Origin: Ignavibacteriae bacterium HGW-Ignavibacteriae-1
GTDB taxonomy: Bacteria > Bacteroidota > Ignavibacteria > Kapaibacteriales > UBA2268
Direction: 5' to 3'
Assembly: GCA_002839825.1 (NCBI GenBank)
Contig: PGYU01000013.1
Span: forward strand, 1 to 64,000
Length of the DNA: 64,000 bases
Part shown: positions 35,690 to 45,000 of the stretch, piece after piece
Numbering within the stretch: position 1 is the stretch's first letter
Layout of the letters: each line of letters opens with the position of its first letter
Notes under the pieces: generated by a model
The model's input: the letters and a program-made list of their open reading frames with translations, nothing else
What the model was told of the DNA's origin: nothing
The model's database searches: none
Program-made: the position numbers and the translations under genes

Positions 35690-36952
35690 ATGTTGATGGG
35701 GATTATAGATGCAGTAGTTTTCATGTTTGTCGAAATGGCACCCTACATAGTGCTGGGGCTGATATTCGTGGGGCTGTTGAATCTGTTCATAAATAAAGAC
35801 CTTATCGCTCGCCAGATAGGGGAAAAAAGTTTTATGTCGAATCTGAAAGCTGCACTAATCGGAATCCCTTTGCCGCTCTGTTCCTGCGGCGTTATTCCGG
35901 GAGCGGTTTATATGTCCAAAAGCGGAGCTTCGAAAGGAGCGACAATTTCATTTTTGATTTCGACACCACAAACAGGCGTGGATAGTATAATAGCTACTTA
36001 CGGCATGATGGGACCTGTTTTTGCGATTTTCCGTCCATTAGCGGCTCTAATTATGGGTATTTTGGGGGGTACATTCATCAATACAATTGATAAAGATGAG
36101 CCCGAAAAGAAAAAATTCATCAATCTTGCTCAATTTCAACCTGCTACCAAGCCGGATTTAAGAACAAGAATCAATAGTACAGCCAAATATGCGTTTGTAG
36201 AATTTTTAGATGATATTTCAGCACAATTTGTTTTGGGTGTTATCATTGCAGGGCTGATTGCCTTTTTCATTCCTGATGATTTCTTTGCTGATTCGGCAAT
36301 TAATTCGGGAATTCTCGGCATGTTGATTATGATTGCAATCGGAATCCCGATGTATATTTGTGCTACGGCATCAATTCCTATTGCTTTGAGCTTGATGATG
36401 AAAGGTTTTTCTCCGGGCGTAGCATTTGTGTTTCTGGCAGCAGGACCCGCAACAAATGTAGCAAGTTTTGCCATTATATCGAAAACTCTTGGCAAGAAAA
36501 TTGCATTTTATTACGTCGGGACAATTGCTGTTCTCGCTATAGTAATGGGATATTTGCTCGAATGGATTTTTTCTGTCATTGGTACGTCTTCAATATTACA
36601 TGTTCACGAGCATGACCATGGAACATTTCTTATTCCACATAATTTTGCAATTATTATCAGTATAATTTTTGCTGTCATGCTTGGGTTCAGTTTTTATAGA
36701 AAGTATTTTGCAAAATTTTTTAGGAAAAGTGAGGGTAATATAATGGAATCAGGTACAGCACAAAGCGTAGTAGAAATTGAAGGAATGACTTGCAATCATT
36801 GTGTGGCAAATGTCAAAAGGGCTATAGAAAAAGTGCCGGGCGTACAATCTGTAGATGTCAGATTGGACGAGAATAAGGCATACATTCAAGGTGATTTTGA
36901 TATGAACAAAGTAAAAGCAGCAGTAGATGAAATCGGCTATAAAATTGTCTGA
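35690..36952 (+). CDS. Cu/Zn efflux permease (SO_0444-like) with C-terminal HMA domain
   Basis: A 420-residue inner-membrane permease with about eight helices. The hallmark IPLPLCSCGVIPGAVYMSKSGASKGA (with a Cys-Ser-Cys in a helix) and STPQTGVDSI place it with the SO_0444-type metal permeases of the larger UPF0718 group. After a His-rich loop (HVHEHDHG, about residues 304-311) and the last helix, residues about 360-420 form a heavy-metal-associated domain with GMTCNHCVANVK, which would bind Cu or Zn. The fusion supports metal export. It is monocistronic, downstream of a terminator. The metal specificity is inferred from family knowledge. Confidence 0.85.
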   Translation: MLMGIIDAVVFMFVEMAPYIVLGLIFVGLLNLFINKDLIARQIGEKSFMSNLKAALIGIPLPLCSCGVIPGAVYMSKSGASKGATISFLISTPQTGVDSIIATYGMMGPVFAIFRPLAALIMGILGGTFINTIDKDEPEKKKFINLAQFQPATKPDLRTRINSTAKYAFVEFLDDISAQFVLGVIIAGLIAFFIPDDFFADSAINSGILGMLIMIAIGIPMYICATASIPIALSLMMKGFSPGVAFVFLAAGPATNVASFAIISKTLGKKIAFYYVGTIAVLAIVMGYLLEWIFSVIGTSSILHVHEHDHGTFLIPHNFAIIISIIFAVMLGFSFYRKYFAKFFRKSEGNIMESGTAQSVVEIEGMTCNHCVANVKRAIEKVPGVQSVDVRLDENKAYIQGDFDMNKVKAAVDEIGYKIV

Positions 36953-36978
36953 TGTATCACCGAAAATTGAAAATATGC

Positions 36979-36986
36979 TATATTTG
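36979..36986 (+). promoter_or_regulatory. -7-like element just upstream of coaD
   Basis: TATATTTG fits TAnnTTTG. It lies 13-22 bases before the two candidate coaD ATGs, so the transcript would have a leader of only a few bases. No clear TTG box is visible. Confidence 0.35.
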
Positions 36987-36998
36987 CATTTTTAAATA

Positions 36999-37496
36999 AT
37001 GATTGATATGAACAAAACAGCAATTTACCCGGGTACATTCGACCCAATTACTAACGGGCACGTAGATGTTATCGAACGAGCGTGTGAGATGTTTGACCAT
37101 GTGCATGTTGTGATAGCAGTGAATTCTAAGAAACAGACGCTCTTTTCTGAAGAGGAAAGATTAGTCATGATTAGAGAATCGCTCAAACATTTGGAAAATG
37201 TCTCCGTGATTGCACATCACCAACTTACTGTGGATATTGCTCGCGACACAGGAGCAGTTGCAATCGTTCGCGGCATTAGAGCCGTTTCGGATTTTGAATA
37301 TGAATTCCAAATTGCTCTCATGAATCGCAAACTTGAGCCAAACATTTATACTGTTTTCCTGACACCTCATGAAAAATATACTTATCTGAATTCGAGCATT
37401 GTTCGGGAAATGGCAAGTTATGGCAAATTTGCTGAAGATTTTGTTCCGCCAATTGTAGTAGAAGCTTTGAAAAAGAAATTTGAATCAAAATCTTAA
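36999..37496 (+). CDS. coaD: Phosphopantetheine adenylyltransferase
   Basis: CoaD joins 4'-phosphopantetheine and ATP to dephospho-CoA, the fourth step of CoA synthesis. The 165-residue protein has AIYPGTFDPITNGHVDVI at its start (with the T/HxGH-type nucleotide-binding motif NGH), IVRGIRAVSDFEYE and the C-terminal YTYLNSSIVREMA. The ATG at 37008 (MNKTAIYPG) gives the standard length and may be the true start; neither ATG has a clear ribosome binding site. It is followed 18 bases later by the YkoF-like gene. Confidence 0.95.
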   Translation: MIDMNKTAIYPGTFDPITNGHVDVIERACEMFDHVHVVIAVNSKKQTLFSEEERLVMIRESLKHLENVSVIAHHQLTVDIARDTGAVAIVRGIRAVSDFEYEFQIALMNRKLEPNIYTVFLTPHEKYTYLNSSIVREMASYGKFAEDFVPPIVVEALKKKFESKS

Positions 37497-37514
37497 AATA
37501 TACGGAGAAAATGA

Positions 37515-37763
37515 ATGAAATTAACTGTTGATATTAGTCTTTATCCACTTAGCGAAGATTTTATTCCTTTTATTAAGGAATTCATAATTCGGCTCAAATC
37601 ATACGAAAATCTGACGATTGCTACGAACAAGCTCAGTACTCAAGTTTCTGGCGAGTTTGACGAAGTAATGAAAATTATCAGCACCGAAATGAAAGCAACT
37701 TTGGAAGAGCAGCGTTCAGTGCTTGTGATGAAATTCTTGTTGGGCGATAAATTGAATGACTGA
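37515..37763 (+). CDS. YkoF-like small binding protein
   Basis: An 82-residue cytoplasmic protein: ISLYPLSEDFIPFIKEFI at the start, ATNKLSTQVSGEFDEVMKII in the middle. This matches my memory of single YkoF-type domains (thiamine/hydroxymethylpyrimidine binding; Bacillus YkoF has two such domains). GGAGAA precedes the ATG. It is between coaD and hrcA and probably cotranscribed with coaD. No thiamine gene or TPP riboswitch is seen nearby, so the ligand is uncertain. Confidence 0.65.
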   Translation: MKLTVDISLYPLSEDFIPFIKEFIIRLKSYENLTIATNKLSTQVSGEFDEVMKIISTEMKATLEEQRSVLVMKFLLGDKLND

Positions 37764-37817
37764 TTTTAGGCATATAACTGCCTATGTAATTAAAAAAAAT
37801 GATGAACAAAGAACAAA

Positions 37818-38885
37818 TTGACCGATAAAGATAAAATATTGAATAATGATGACCAACGCGAGTTATCCGAAAGAGAAAGGCAAATCCTGCACAAAATAGT
37901 GCATTTGTACATTTTGAAGGCTTCGCCTGTGGGTTCGCGTTTCCTATCCAAATATATCGAGAATGATATGAAATTATCGCCTGCAACAATGCGAAACGTG
38001 ATGTCCGACCTCGAAGAATTGGAATATATCAGCCATCCTCACACCTCTGCGGGTAGAATTCCGACCGATAAGGGTTATAGATTTTATGTCAATTCGCTCC
38101 AAAGCTTTGAAAAGCTAAATAGTGCCGAACTTTCAGCCGTTAAGAAAACTTTATCACAAGGTGATTCGGATAATTTGCTCAAAAATGCCTCAAAAATACT
38201 TGGACTACTTTCCAAATATCTGGGCATCGTCAAATTTCCGCACCTACGCGATTTGATTATCCAAAAAATTGAGCTTATTCAACTAAGTTCGACCAGATTA
38301 CTTGTGGTGCTTGCATTGGAATCGAAACAAATCCGAACTGTGACGCTCGAAGCCGATTGCGAGATTGATTCGGCTGATTTGGATTCGCTTTCAATTTATA
38401 TCAACGAGCGACTTACTGCAAAACCTTTGAAGTTCATTCGCGATAATTTCGCCGATATTATTAGGGATTCCGACATGGGGAACACGCCTTTAGTTAGGCT
38501 ATTCACCGAATCTATTGATAGAATTTTTGCCTCATATCAATCAAGCGAACGGGTGCATATTGCCGGAACACCGAATTTGCTTGATTATCCCGAATTTGAA
38601 ACTCCCGAAAGATTCAAAGGCGTAATTGAATTAATCGAAGACGAAGATGTAATCGTCCATTTGCTCGATAATATTGAAAATAAAGATGGCGTAATTATCA
38701 GCATTGGCGCCGAGCACGAAAATCTTATAATGTCGGATTACAGCCTTATCAAATCTACTTACAAAATGGGTTCTGCAACCGGAACGATTGGATTAATCGG
38801 TCCGAAACGCATGAATTACGGCAAAATGATTACAATCGTCAAATATATTTCCGATTATCTATCCAAGCATAACGACTACAATTAG
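37818..38885 (+). CDS. hrcA: Heat-shock transcriptional repressor HrcA
   Basis: HrcA represses chaperone genes by binding CIRCE elements. The 355-residue protein has the N-terminal winged helix (LSERERQILHKIVHLYILKASPVGSRFLSKYI, then LSPATMRNVMSDLEELEYISHPHTSAGRIPTDKGYRFYV, nearly diagnostic) and the GAF-like HrcA domain (FASYQSSERVHIAGTPNLL; GATGTIGLIGPKRMNYGKMI-type end). It starts at TTG 37818; the frame has no ATG near. Unusually, grpE, dnaK and dnaJ do not follow, and no CIRCE sequence is seen in the window. Confidence 0.94.
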   Translation: MTDKDKILNNDDQRELSERERQILHKIVHLYILKASPVGSRFLSKYIENDMKLSPATMRNVMSDLEELEYISHPHTSAGRIPTDKGYRFYVNSLQSFEKLNSAELSAVKKTLSQGDSDNLLKNASKILGLLSKYLGIVKFPHLRDLIIQKIELIQLSSTRLLVVLALESKQIRTVTLEADCEIDSADLDSLSIYINERLTAKPLKFIRDNFADIIRDSDMGNTPLVRLFTESIDRIFASYQSSERVHIAGTPNLLDYPEFETPERFKGVIELIEDEDVIVHLLDNIENKDGVIISIGAEHENLIMSDYSLIKSTYKMGSATGTIGLIGPKRMNYGKMITIVKYISDYLSKHNDYN

Positions 38886-38887
38886 GC

Positions 38888-39979
38888 TTACAACAGGTGA
38901 TTCATGTGCTTGCGACGCAGAAAATCAACTAATTCCTGAACGTCTTCGGTTTCGCCTTTTTTGCAAATCAAAATAGCATCATCGCTATCAACTACTACTA
39001 AATCATCGCATCCGACTATACCAATCATTTTTCCTTGCGACATTACAAAACAATTCTTATTATTTAGCGAAATGACATCGCCTTTGATAACGTTGTTGCT
39101 CGCATCTTTCATCGAAATTCTGTAGAGTTCGTCCCAATTGCCCAAATCGCTCCAATTAAAGGATGCTTTGACACAACGGACGTTTTCGGCTTTTTCGAGA
39201 ATACCATAGTCAATCGAAATCGAAGGTATTTGACCATATATGTTTTGCAAGAATTCTACATAGTTATCCCGACCAAACAAAGGCACTAAATCTATAAATC
39301 TCTCGTTTATTTCGGTCAAATATTTCCTGAATGCCGCCATCACAGTGCTTATTTTCCAAACGAAAATACCGCTATTCCACAAAAAATCTCCCGATTCGAT
39401 AAATCTGCGAGCGGTGCCGATATCCGGTTTTTCGGCAAAAGTCAAACATTGCTTAAGCCCTGATTCGTAGTATGGGTTGATTCCCGGATTGCCATTTTTG
39501 AATTGAATATATCCGAATTTGGTTTCCGGTCTCATTGGGTGAATGCCGATTGTGATGATATCATCCGCAAAATCGGCACAGTCGCCGGCGATATCCAAGC
39601 TATGGTAAAATTCGCCGAGATTAGAGATATTATGGTCAGAAGGAAACACAAACATTATCGTATCATCATCGTAATTTTTTTGCCTTATATAATGCGAAGA
39701 CAAAGCAATCGCCGGTGCAGTATTTTTGCCGAAAGGTTCATAAATTATATTTTCTTCGGGTAAATTCGGGAGTTGTTCATGAGTTATAATTCTATGTTCG
39801 TAGCCGGTTACGACAAAAATATCATCTTTTCCGAAATAGTTCTCAAGTCGCTCGTAAGTATTCTGTAGTAAGGTTCCTTCGCCAATCATATGAGTGTATT
39901 GTTTGGGATTTTTTTCTGTGCTTCGGGGCCAAAATTTAGCTCCCAATCCACCTGCTAATATCAATGCAACTTTTTTCAT
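38888..39979 (-). CDS. manC: Mannose-1-phosphate guanylyltransferase
   Basis: Makes GDP-mannose from mannose-1-phosphate and GTP for surface polysaccharides. The 363-residue protein has the nucleotidyltransferase start LILAGGLGAKFWPRSTEKNPKQ, EPFGKNTAPAIALSS, VFPSDHNI and FAEKPDIGTARRFIESG (with the EKP motif), then FNWSDLGNWDELYRIS. In the first motif GxGTRxWP reads GLGAKFWP, so the usual Thr-Arg is Ala-Lys. There is no fused phosphomannose isomerase domain (E. coli ManC has one). It is convergent with hrcA, 2 bases apart. Confidence 0.9.
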   Translation of the reverse strand: MKKVALILAGGLGAKFWPRSTEKNPKQYTHMIGEGTLLQNTYERLENYFGKDDIFVVTGYEHRIITHEQLPNLPEENIIYEPFGKNTAPAIALSSHYIRQKNYDDDTIMFVFPSDHNISNLGEFYHSLDIAGDCADFADDIITIGIHPMRPETKFGYIQFKNGNPGINPYYESGLKQCLTFAEKPDIGTARRFIESGDFLWNSGIFVWKISTVMAAFRKYLTEINERFIDLVPLFGRDNYVEFLQNIYGQIPSISIDYGILEKAENVRCVKASFNWSDLGNWDELYRISMKDASNNVIKGDVISLNNKNCFVMSQGKMIGIVGCDDLVVVDSDDAILICKKGETEDVQELVDFLRRKHMNHLL

Positions 39980-40254
39980 GCCGTTATTCTCATTCTTATC
40001 TTCAATACTATATGTAAAATTATGAAATAAACTTGCAATAATAAAATCAATTTTTGAAATTTTATCAAAATTTTCATTTCAAAAAAGTTTTTGTAGGCTC
40101 AACATTAGTCCATTCCTGACAAAAAGCATAATATACCTTAACAAATATAATGAAAATAAAATAATTTGTTGTGATGTTAATATTTCTTAAATTGGTATAA
40201 GCAAATTCTGCAAAAAGTTTTTACTTGAAGATTTATTAAATTATACTATCAATT

Positions 40255-41997
40255 ATGATGAAAGATAGAAAAATTGATACATTCCAAGTTAATTGTTTGA
40301 GCCATCAAACTTTTGTTTATGCTATCCTTTTGCTTATGCTGATACTTATGTCATCATATTCAAAAGCAGAAACAGACACGCTCAACTGGGTTTTTACAGG
40401 AAATGCAAGTGTATCTTCAGACTTTTATTCAATCAATTCATCTCCCGAAAACAGTATCAATCGTCGCCGCCCTACAGATTTGCACAGATTACTCTACAAT
40501 TCTAATTTGAAATACGGAATTTTCGAGTTGCCAATAACAATAGTACTATCTTCCAATCAGACAAACTTTACAACTCAAGCTCCCGGGGCACAGACATTTA
40601 TGCAATATTTGCAGAACCCGATGAATATAATAAGAATTGCCCCTCGAATTGGCGACCTGAGCCTTCAGTTTGGGTCATTTGTCCCTCGATATTCCGAGCT
40701 TTCCACCGGCAATGCCAATGTATTCGGGCTTGGTGCTGAATATACTCCCGATAATCTTGCAATCTCGGTTTTTTACGGAATTTCGCAACGCGGAGTCGAA
40801 TCCGATACTTTGCGCGGAATTCGTGGGGCATATGAGCGACGGAGTTTGACCGCACGAGTGCATTATGGAAGCAAACGCACAGGGCTTATCGGTATAAACG
40901 TGGTCGCTGCCGAAGATGTCGAAAGTTCGGTGAAATCTCCAAGTTTGGAACTTTTTCCCGAAAGAGGCTTTTTGACTACGATTAATTTTCTCGTTCCATT
41001 CACTGAAAGAATTTTTCTGGAGGGCGAAGCAGGTGGTTCACTTTTCACTCGCAACACGCGAGACAATGAAATCGAGAGCAGTAGTTTAGAATTTTTGTCA
41101 GTTTTGACACCTATTAAGACATCTACTCGAGCTGATGGTGCCGGAAGATTGAAATTCGGGATAGAATATGACACTTGGGGAATCGCAGCAAATGCGCTTT
41201 ACGTAGGAGACGGCTACGTCCCATTGGGGTACAGGTTTTTCATGTCGGACAGATTAGAGCTGACTTTGATGCCGAAATTACGTTTGTTCGACGGCACTAT
41301 TTTCGTTTCAGGCTCGATTGGCACACGCATTAACAATCTATCAAACACAAAATCCCAAACAAGCGAACAATTGTTGGCATCTTTAAATTCTGCAATTCGA
41401 TTTACAGATTATCTCAGTCTCAATGCGGGATATTCAAACTTTGGATTCAGAAACAGGACAGATAATGACACGCTGAAAATTGATGTCATTTCATCATCGT
41501 TTAATATTTCGCCCAATCTGATTTTACGTGGACAAAAGCTGATACATTCGATTACGCTTAGTTTTGCATTCGATGATTACAAAGACTACAACACATTTAC
41601 AACTGTAATCAACGAAAATTCTACTCGCAGCATAACCGGTGTTCACGTAATCAACTTCACCGAAATGCCTTTGACGACAGATTTGACGCTTATGCAACTC
41701 ACAAACGACATCAAGCCGTTCGAACTTAGCATCTATTCGATAATTGCAGGTGTGTCATACCGTTTTTTCGACAATACGCTCAATCCATCATTAAAAATTT
41801 CATACAATAACACAAGTTACTCGGGAGCCGGTTCGGATAATTCAATCGGGTTCAGGGCAAAAGTGGCTTATATTTACAACAAGAGTTTGACATTTACTGC
41901 CGAGGCATCATCCAACCAATATTCATACGGCGAATTGCGGAGTAATGCTTCCTTTGGCGAGACTTTCGTGCGACTTATGGTCGCATCAAGATTTTAG
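40255..41997 (+). CDS. Predicted outer-membrane beta-barrel protein of the giant-protein cluster
   Basis: A 580-residue exported protein, with a long positively charged leader (MMKDRKIDTFQVNCLSHQTF) before the signal core ILLLMLILMSSYSKA; a later start is possible. The mature part is made of many amphipathic strands with turns (PRIGDLSLQFGSFVPRYSEL, NLAISVFYGISQRGV, RFFMSDRLELTLMPKLRLFDG) and ends with an aromatic (FVRLMVASRF), so it is likely a barrel of about 20 or more strands. No family recognised. The giant gene starts 27 bases after its stop, implying a shared operon. Confidence 0.65.
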   Translation: MMKDRKIDTFQVNCLSHQTFVYAILLLMLILMSSYSKAETDTLNWVFTGNASVSSDFYSINSSPENSINRRRPTDLHRLLYNSNLKYGIFELPITIVLSSNQTNFTTQAPGAQTFMQYLQNPMNIIRIAPRIGDLSLQFGSFVPRYSELSTGNANVFGLGAEYTPDNLAISVFYGISQRGVESDTLRGIRGAYERRSLTARVHYGSKRTGLIGINVVAAEDVESSVKSPSLELFPERGFLTTINFLVPFTERIFLEGEAGGSLFTRNTRDNEIESSSLEFLSVLTPIKTSTRADGAGRLKFGIEYDTWGIAANALYVGDGYVPLGYRFFMSDRLELTLMPKLRLFDGTIFVSGSIGTRINNLSNTKSQTSEQLLASLNSAIRFTDYLSLNAGYSNFGFRNRTDNDTLKIDVISSSFNISPNLILRGQKLIHSITLSFAFDDYKDYNTFTTVINENSTRSITGVHVINFTEMPLTTDLTLMQLTNDIKPFELSIYSIIAGVSYRFFDNTLNPSLKISYNNTSYSGAGSDNSIGFRAKVAYIYNKSLTFTAEASSNQYSYGELRSNASFGETFVRLMVASRF

Positions 41998-42024
41998 TGC
42001 TAATTTTCTAAGGGAGTTTGAATT

Positions 42025-45000
42025 ATGAGGAAAATATTACCAATTTCCTTGCTTTTATTAGCAAGCATTTTTACAAGTTCGTTCGGACAATTGAACGTCC
42101 AGTTGGCTATTTCTCCCAATCCGTCGCCATATCTGTCGGATTGGCAGGAAAGGAGAGAAACAGCAACGATGATAATAACAAACTCATCTTCAGACCAATT
42201 TTTTGTAAAGTTGCATACTCGAATATATCAGGGTGGATTCTCGGACGGCGAAATTCAAGCCCAGACGATTACCGAGAGAATGCCTGTGATGTTTATTGAA
42301 CCAGGCGTCACAGTTTTGGATGCTACGGAGTTGATTCCATACGAATCAATGGAATTTTACGGACATGTAAATGAAGTTGTGATACGAACAGGAAAATTAC
42401 CTGCAAATAATTATACGATTTGTGTTCAACTTTTGGATGCTGAATTAAACGAACCCTTGACGCAAGACCAATGTCGGCAGTTCTTTATAACCGATTATCA
42501 AGGTCCTATGTTGCTTTTGCCGGAAAATTTGAGCGAATTAAAACCGGAATCTGTGAGTAATATAATTTTCCGTTGGACTCCTGTAGTTCCGCAGCCATTC
42601 GAGCCGGTTACTTATACTGTCGCAGTATTTGAAGTATTGCCCGGACAATCGCCCGATATGGCATTTCAGGCAAATTTCCCGATTCTGACTAAAGAGGCGA
42701 TGAATACGAATTTTACTCTTTGGACTCCGGATTTCGATTATCCTCAAACGGGAATGCAGTATATTTGGAGCGTTCGGGCTCTTGATTCGCGTGGAAATCC
42801 CTTGGGGCAAAATGACGGTTGGGCAGAGCCATTTATATTCAACGTCATAGAACGTAGCAGCGGATTTGGCGGTAATTGTTCGTGCGAGGATGTAAAGAAA
42901 ACGATTGAAACTCGAGATTGCAAATCATGCTATTCGATTGAAGTAGCAGGATTGCCGATTGATATTAATTGCGGTGTCCCGATTTATCTTTCTGAGGTCA
43001 ATTCACTTGTTACAGTCAAAAGTGATTTTCCGGTTGATTGCGGCGAGCATAGTTGGCTGTTGACGGGTACCGTATTTAAACCCAATCCTGAATATTTGAC
43101 AACTGATGCCAATGCTTCAAAATATATTACTGAACAAATTGAAATTCCGCTATCAAATACAAATACTGCTAACTTCGAGAGTTTTGGTTGGGGCAAATTC
43201 GAGCTTATTCATTCTATTAATGGTCTGACTATTTCAAGATTTCCATTTTTCTCGGACGAGCCACCAAGCGACGAGGTGCCAATCGCCAAAGGCGGTCATT
43301 TTATTAAAATTGTCAGCCCGCAAGATGCTTGTGTCGGCTCGGTAATTAGCGAAGTGGTTGACGGAATGGTAACTATCACATGGGAATCAACCGGAGAATT
43401 CGTTGATTTCGAGGTGGTAATTTTGGAAAATCCCTGCGGTAGATACCGTTATCCGGTTCCAAGCAAAGTGCCCGCAATTAAAGTGCCTGCAATGTCGCGA
43501 GTGCCATACGAAGGCGAAATTGAAGGTGAAGGCGAAGGTGGCGGTGGCGTTGTTCGTGAAGTACATAAAGAAAAAGTTACAGGTCGCGAAACTCGTTCAG
43601 ATTGGAGTACGACAAATTCTGTAGTTGTGCCACTGGCTGAATTTCTTGATGGAGGTGATGCATTTATCGTACAAATTGAGGGAAATGCCACATCAACAAA
43701 TGGCGAATTTTTTATGGTTTACTCCGAGCCAATTTGCTCCAGATATCGCCCGCTTGATTCTGATGGCGTACCAGTTGAGACTACGCCATGCTATCCACCA
43801 AGTCACCCCGAAAATGCCTGTATGCCCAATGTTAAAACCTTGCCCGGAAGCGAAATCTCACTTGGCGTATATTCAGAAGACTTAAAGTTGTTCGAATATC
43901 CGCGAGCTGTAGCTATGACTGCCGATGCTGTGGATTGGGACATGGTTGAAGTTCAGTGTAATCCAAACGAAGATTGCCCCGAAACTCGGAGTATGGAACA
44001 ATTCGCGGTTCGCGATTTTGTTAGCCCAACTCAATATAAATGGGAGCTCATCGGCAAGGGTTCACTCAATGACCCATTCGATGTCGGCAATATTTCGCAA
44101 CTTACAAATGACATTAATGATATTGTCAAAAAAATCGCTGAATTGAAAGAAAGAATTGATTCACTCAATCGTGCAAAAGATTTAAGAGTAAGCACACTTA
44201 AAACTCAGCAAGAAAATGCTGAAAAGCAAATCACAATCACAGACAGCACTATCAAAATATTAAGAGATTCGTTGATAACAATCACTCGAACTTTGACTGA
44301 AAAACGAGACAGCTTGACAATCATCATAAACGAGCGGATTGTTTTGAGTGATAGGATTATTTCAAAGCGTGATTCGGTTGACGGTGTGATTTTGGATTCC
44401 ATTTCATATTATGACGAACTGCTGTTAAACAAGCCCAGCAGCTACGAACTCGGATTATACGATGAAATTGCGGACGCTCGTGATGAAGTTGATGACGCGA
44501 ATAAAGACTTGCGGCAATCTCAGACAGACCTCGCCGACGAAGCCAAACGATTGCAAGATGAAATTATTCAAGCGTCCGATGCCGTTAAAACCCAACAAGA
44601 TGTAGTTAATAATATCAACAATCAGATTGAGGGAAATCAGCAAAGGGTAATATTTTTCGAGCGGCAGGCATATAAACTATTCGGTCAATTCGCTACTGTT
44701 GCTCGGAATTACATGCGCGAACGCGACCAATATCGTCGTTCAATGAGCAATTTCATCATTCAAAATTTTGATTTTGGTAGCGATATTCACGACACATTAA
44801 CTAATATTTTCCAATTTGCCGATAATGTAGCCGAAGACATTATCGGCTCGACAAATCAACAATATCGAATGACGCGCCTTGCAATTTTCGATTCGCTTAA
44901 TGTATCGTTTGCAAATGTAGCCGATGATAGTTGCAGAGCGAAATCTGATTCATTGCGTCGTGCTTTGTGCTCATCATCGCTTACATTTGTTTCGAGCTCA

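Noticed and set aside
36953-37514. TPP riboswitch linked to the YkoF-like gene
   Set aside because: The leaders are only a few bases long and contain no CTGAGA-type thi-box core.
37764-37817. CIRCE operator before hrcA
   Set aside because: No TTAGCACTC/GAGTGCTAA inverted repeat was found here or elsewhere in the window.
43449-43691. Minus-strand ORF with Pro/Ser repeats (and the many other ORFs opposite the giant gene, such as 45165-45473 and 48849-49304)
   Set aside because: Shadows of the real coding frame of the 2826-residue gene; their repeats mirror its Gly/Glu-rich and coiled-coil codons.
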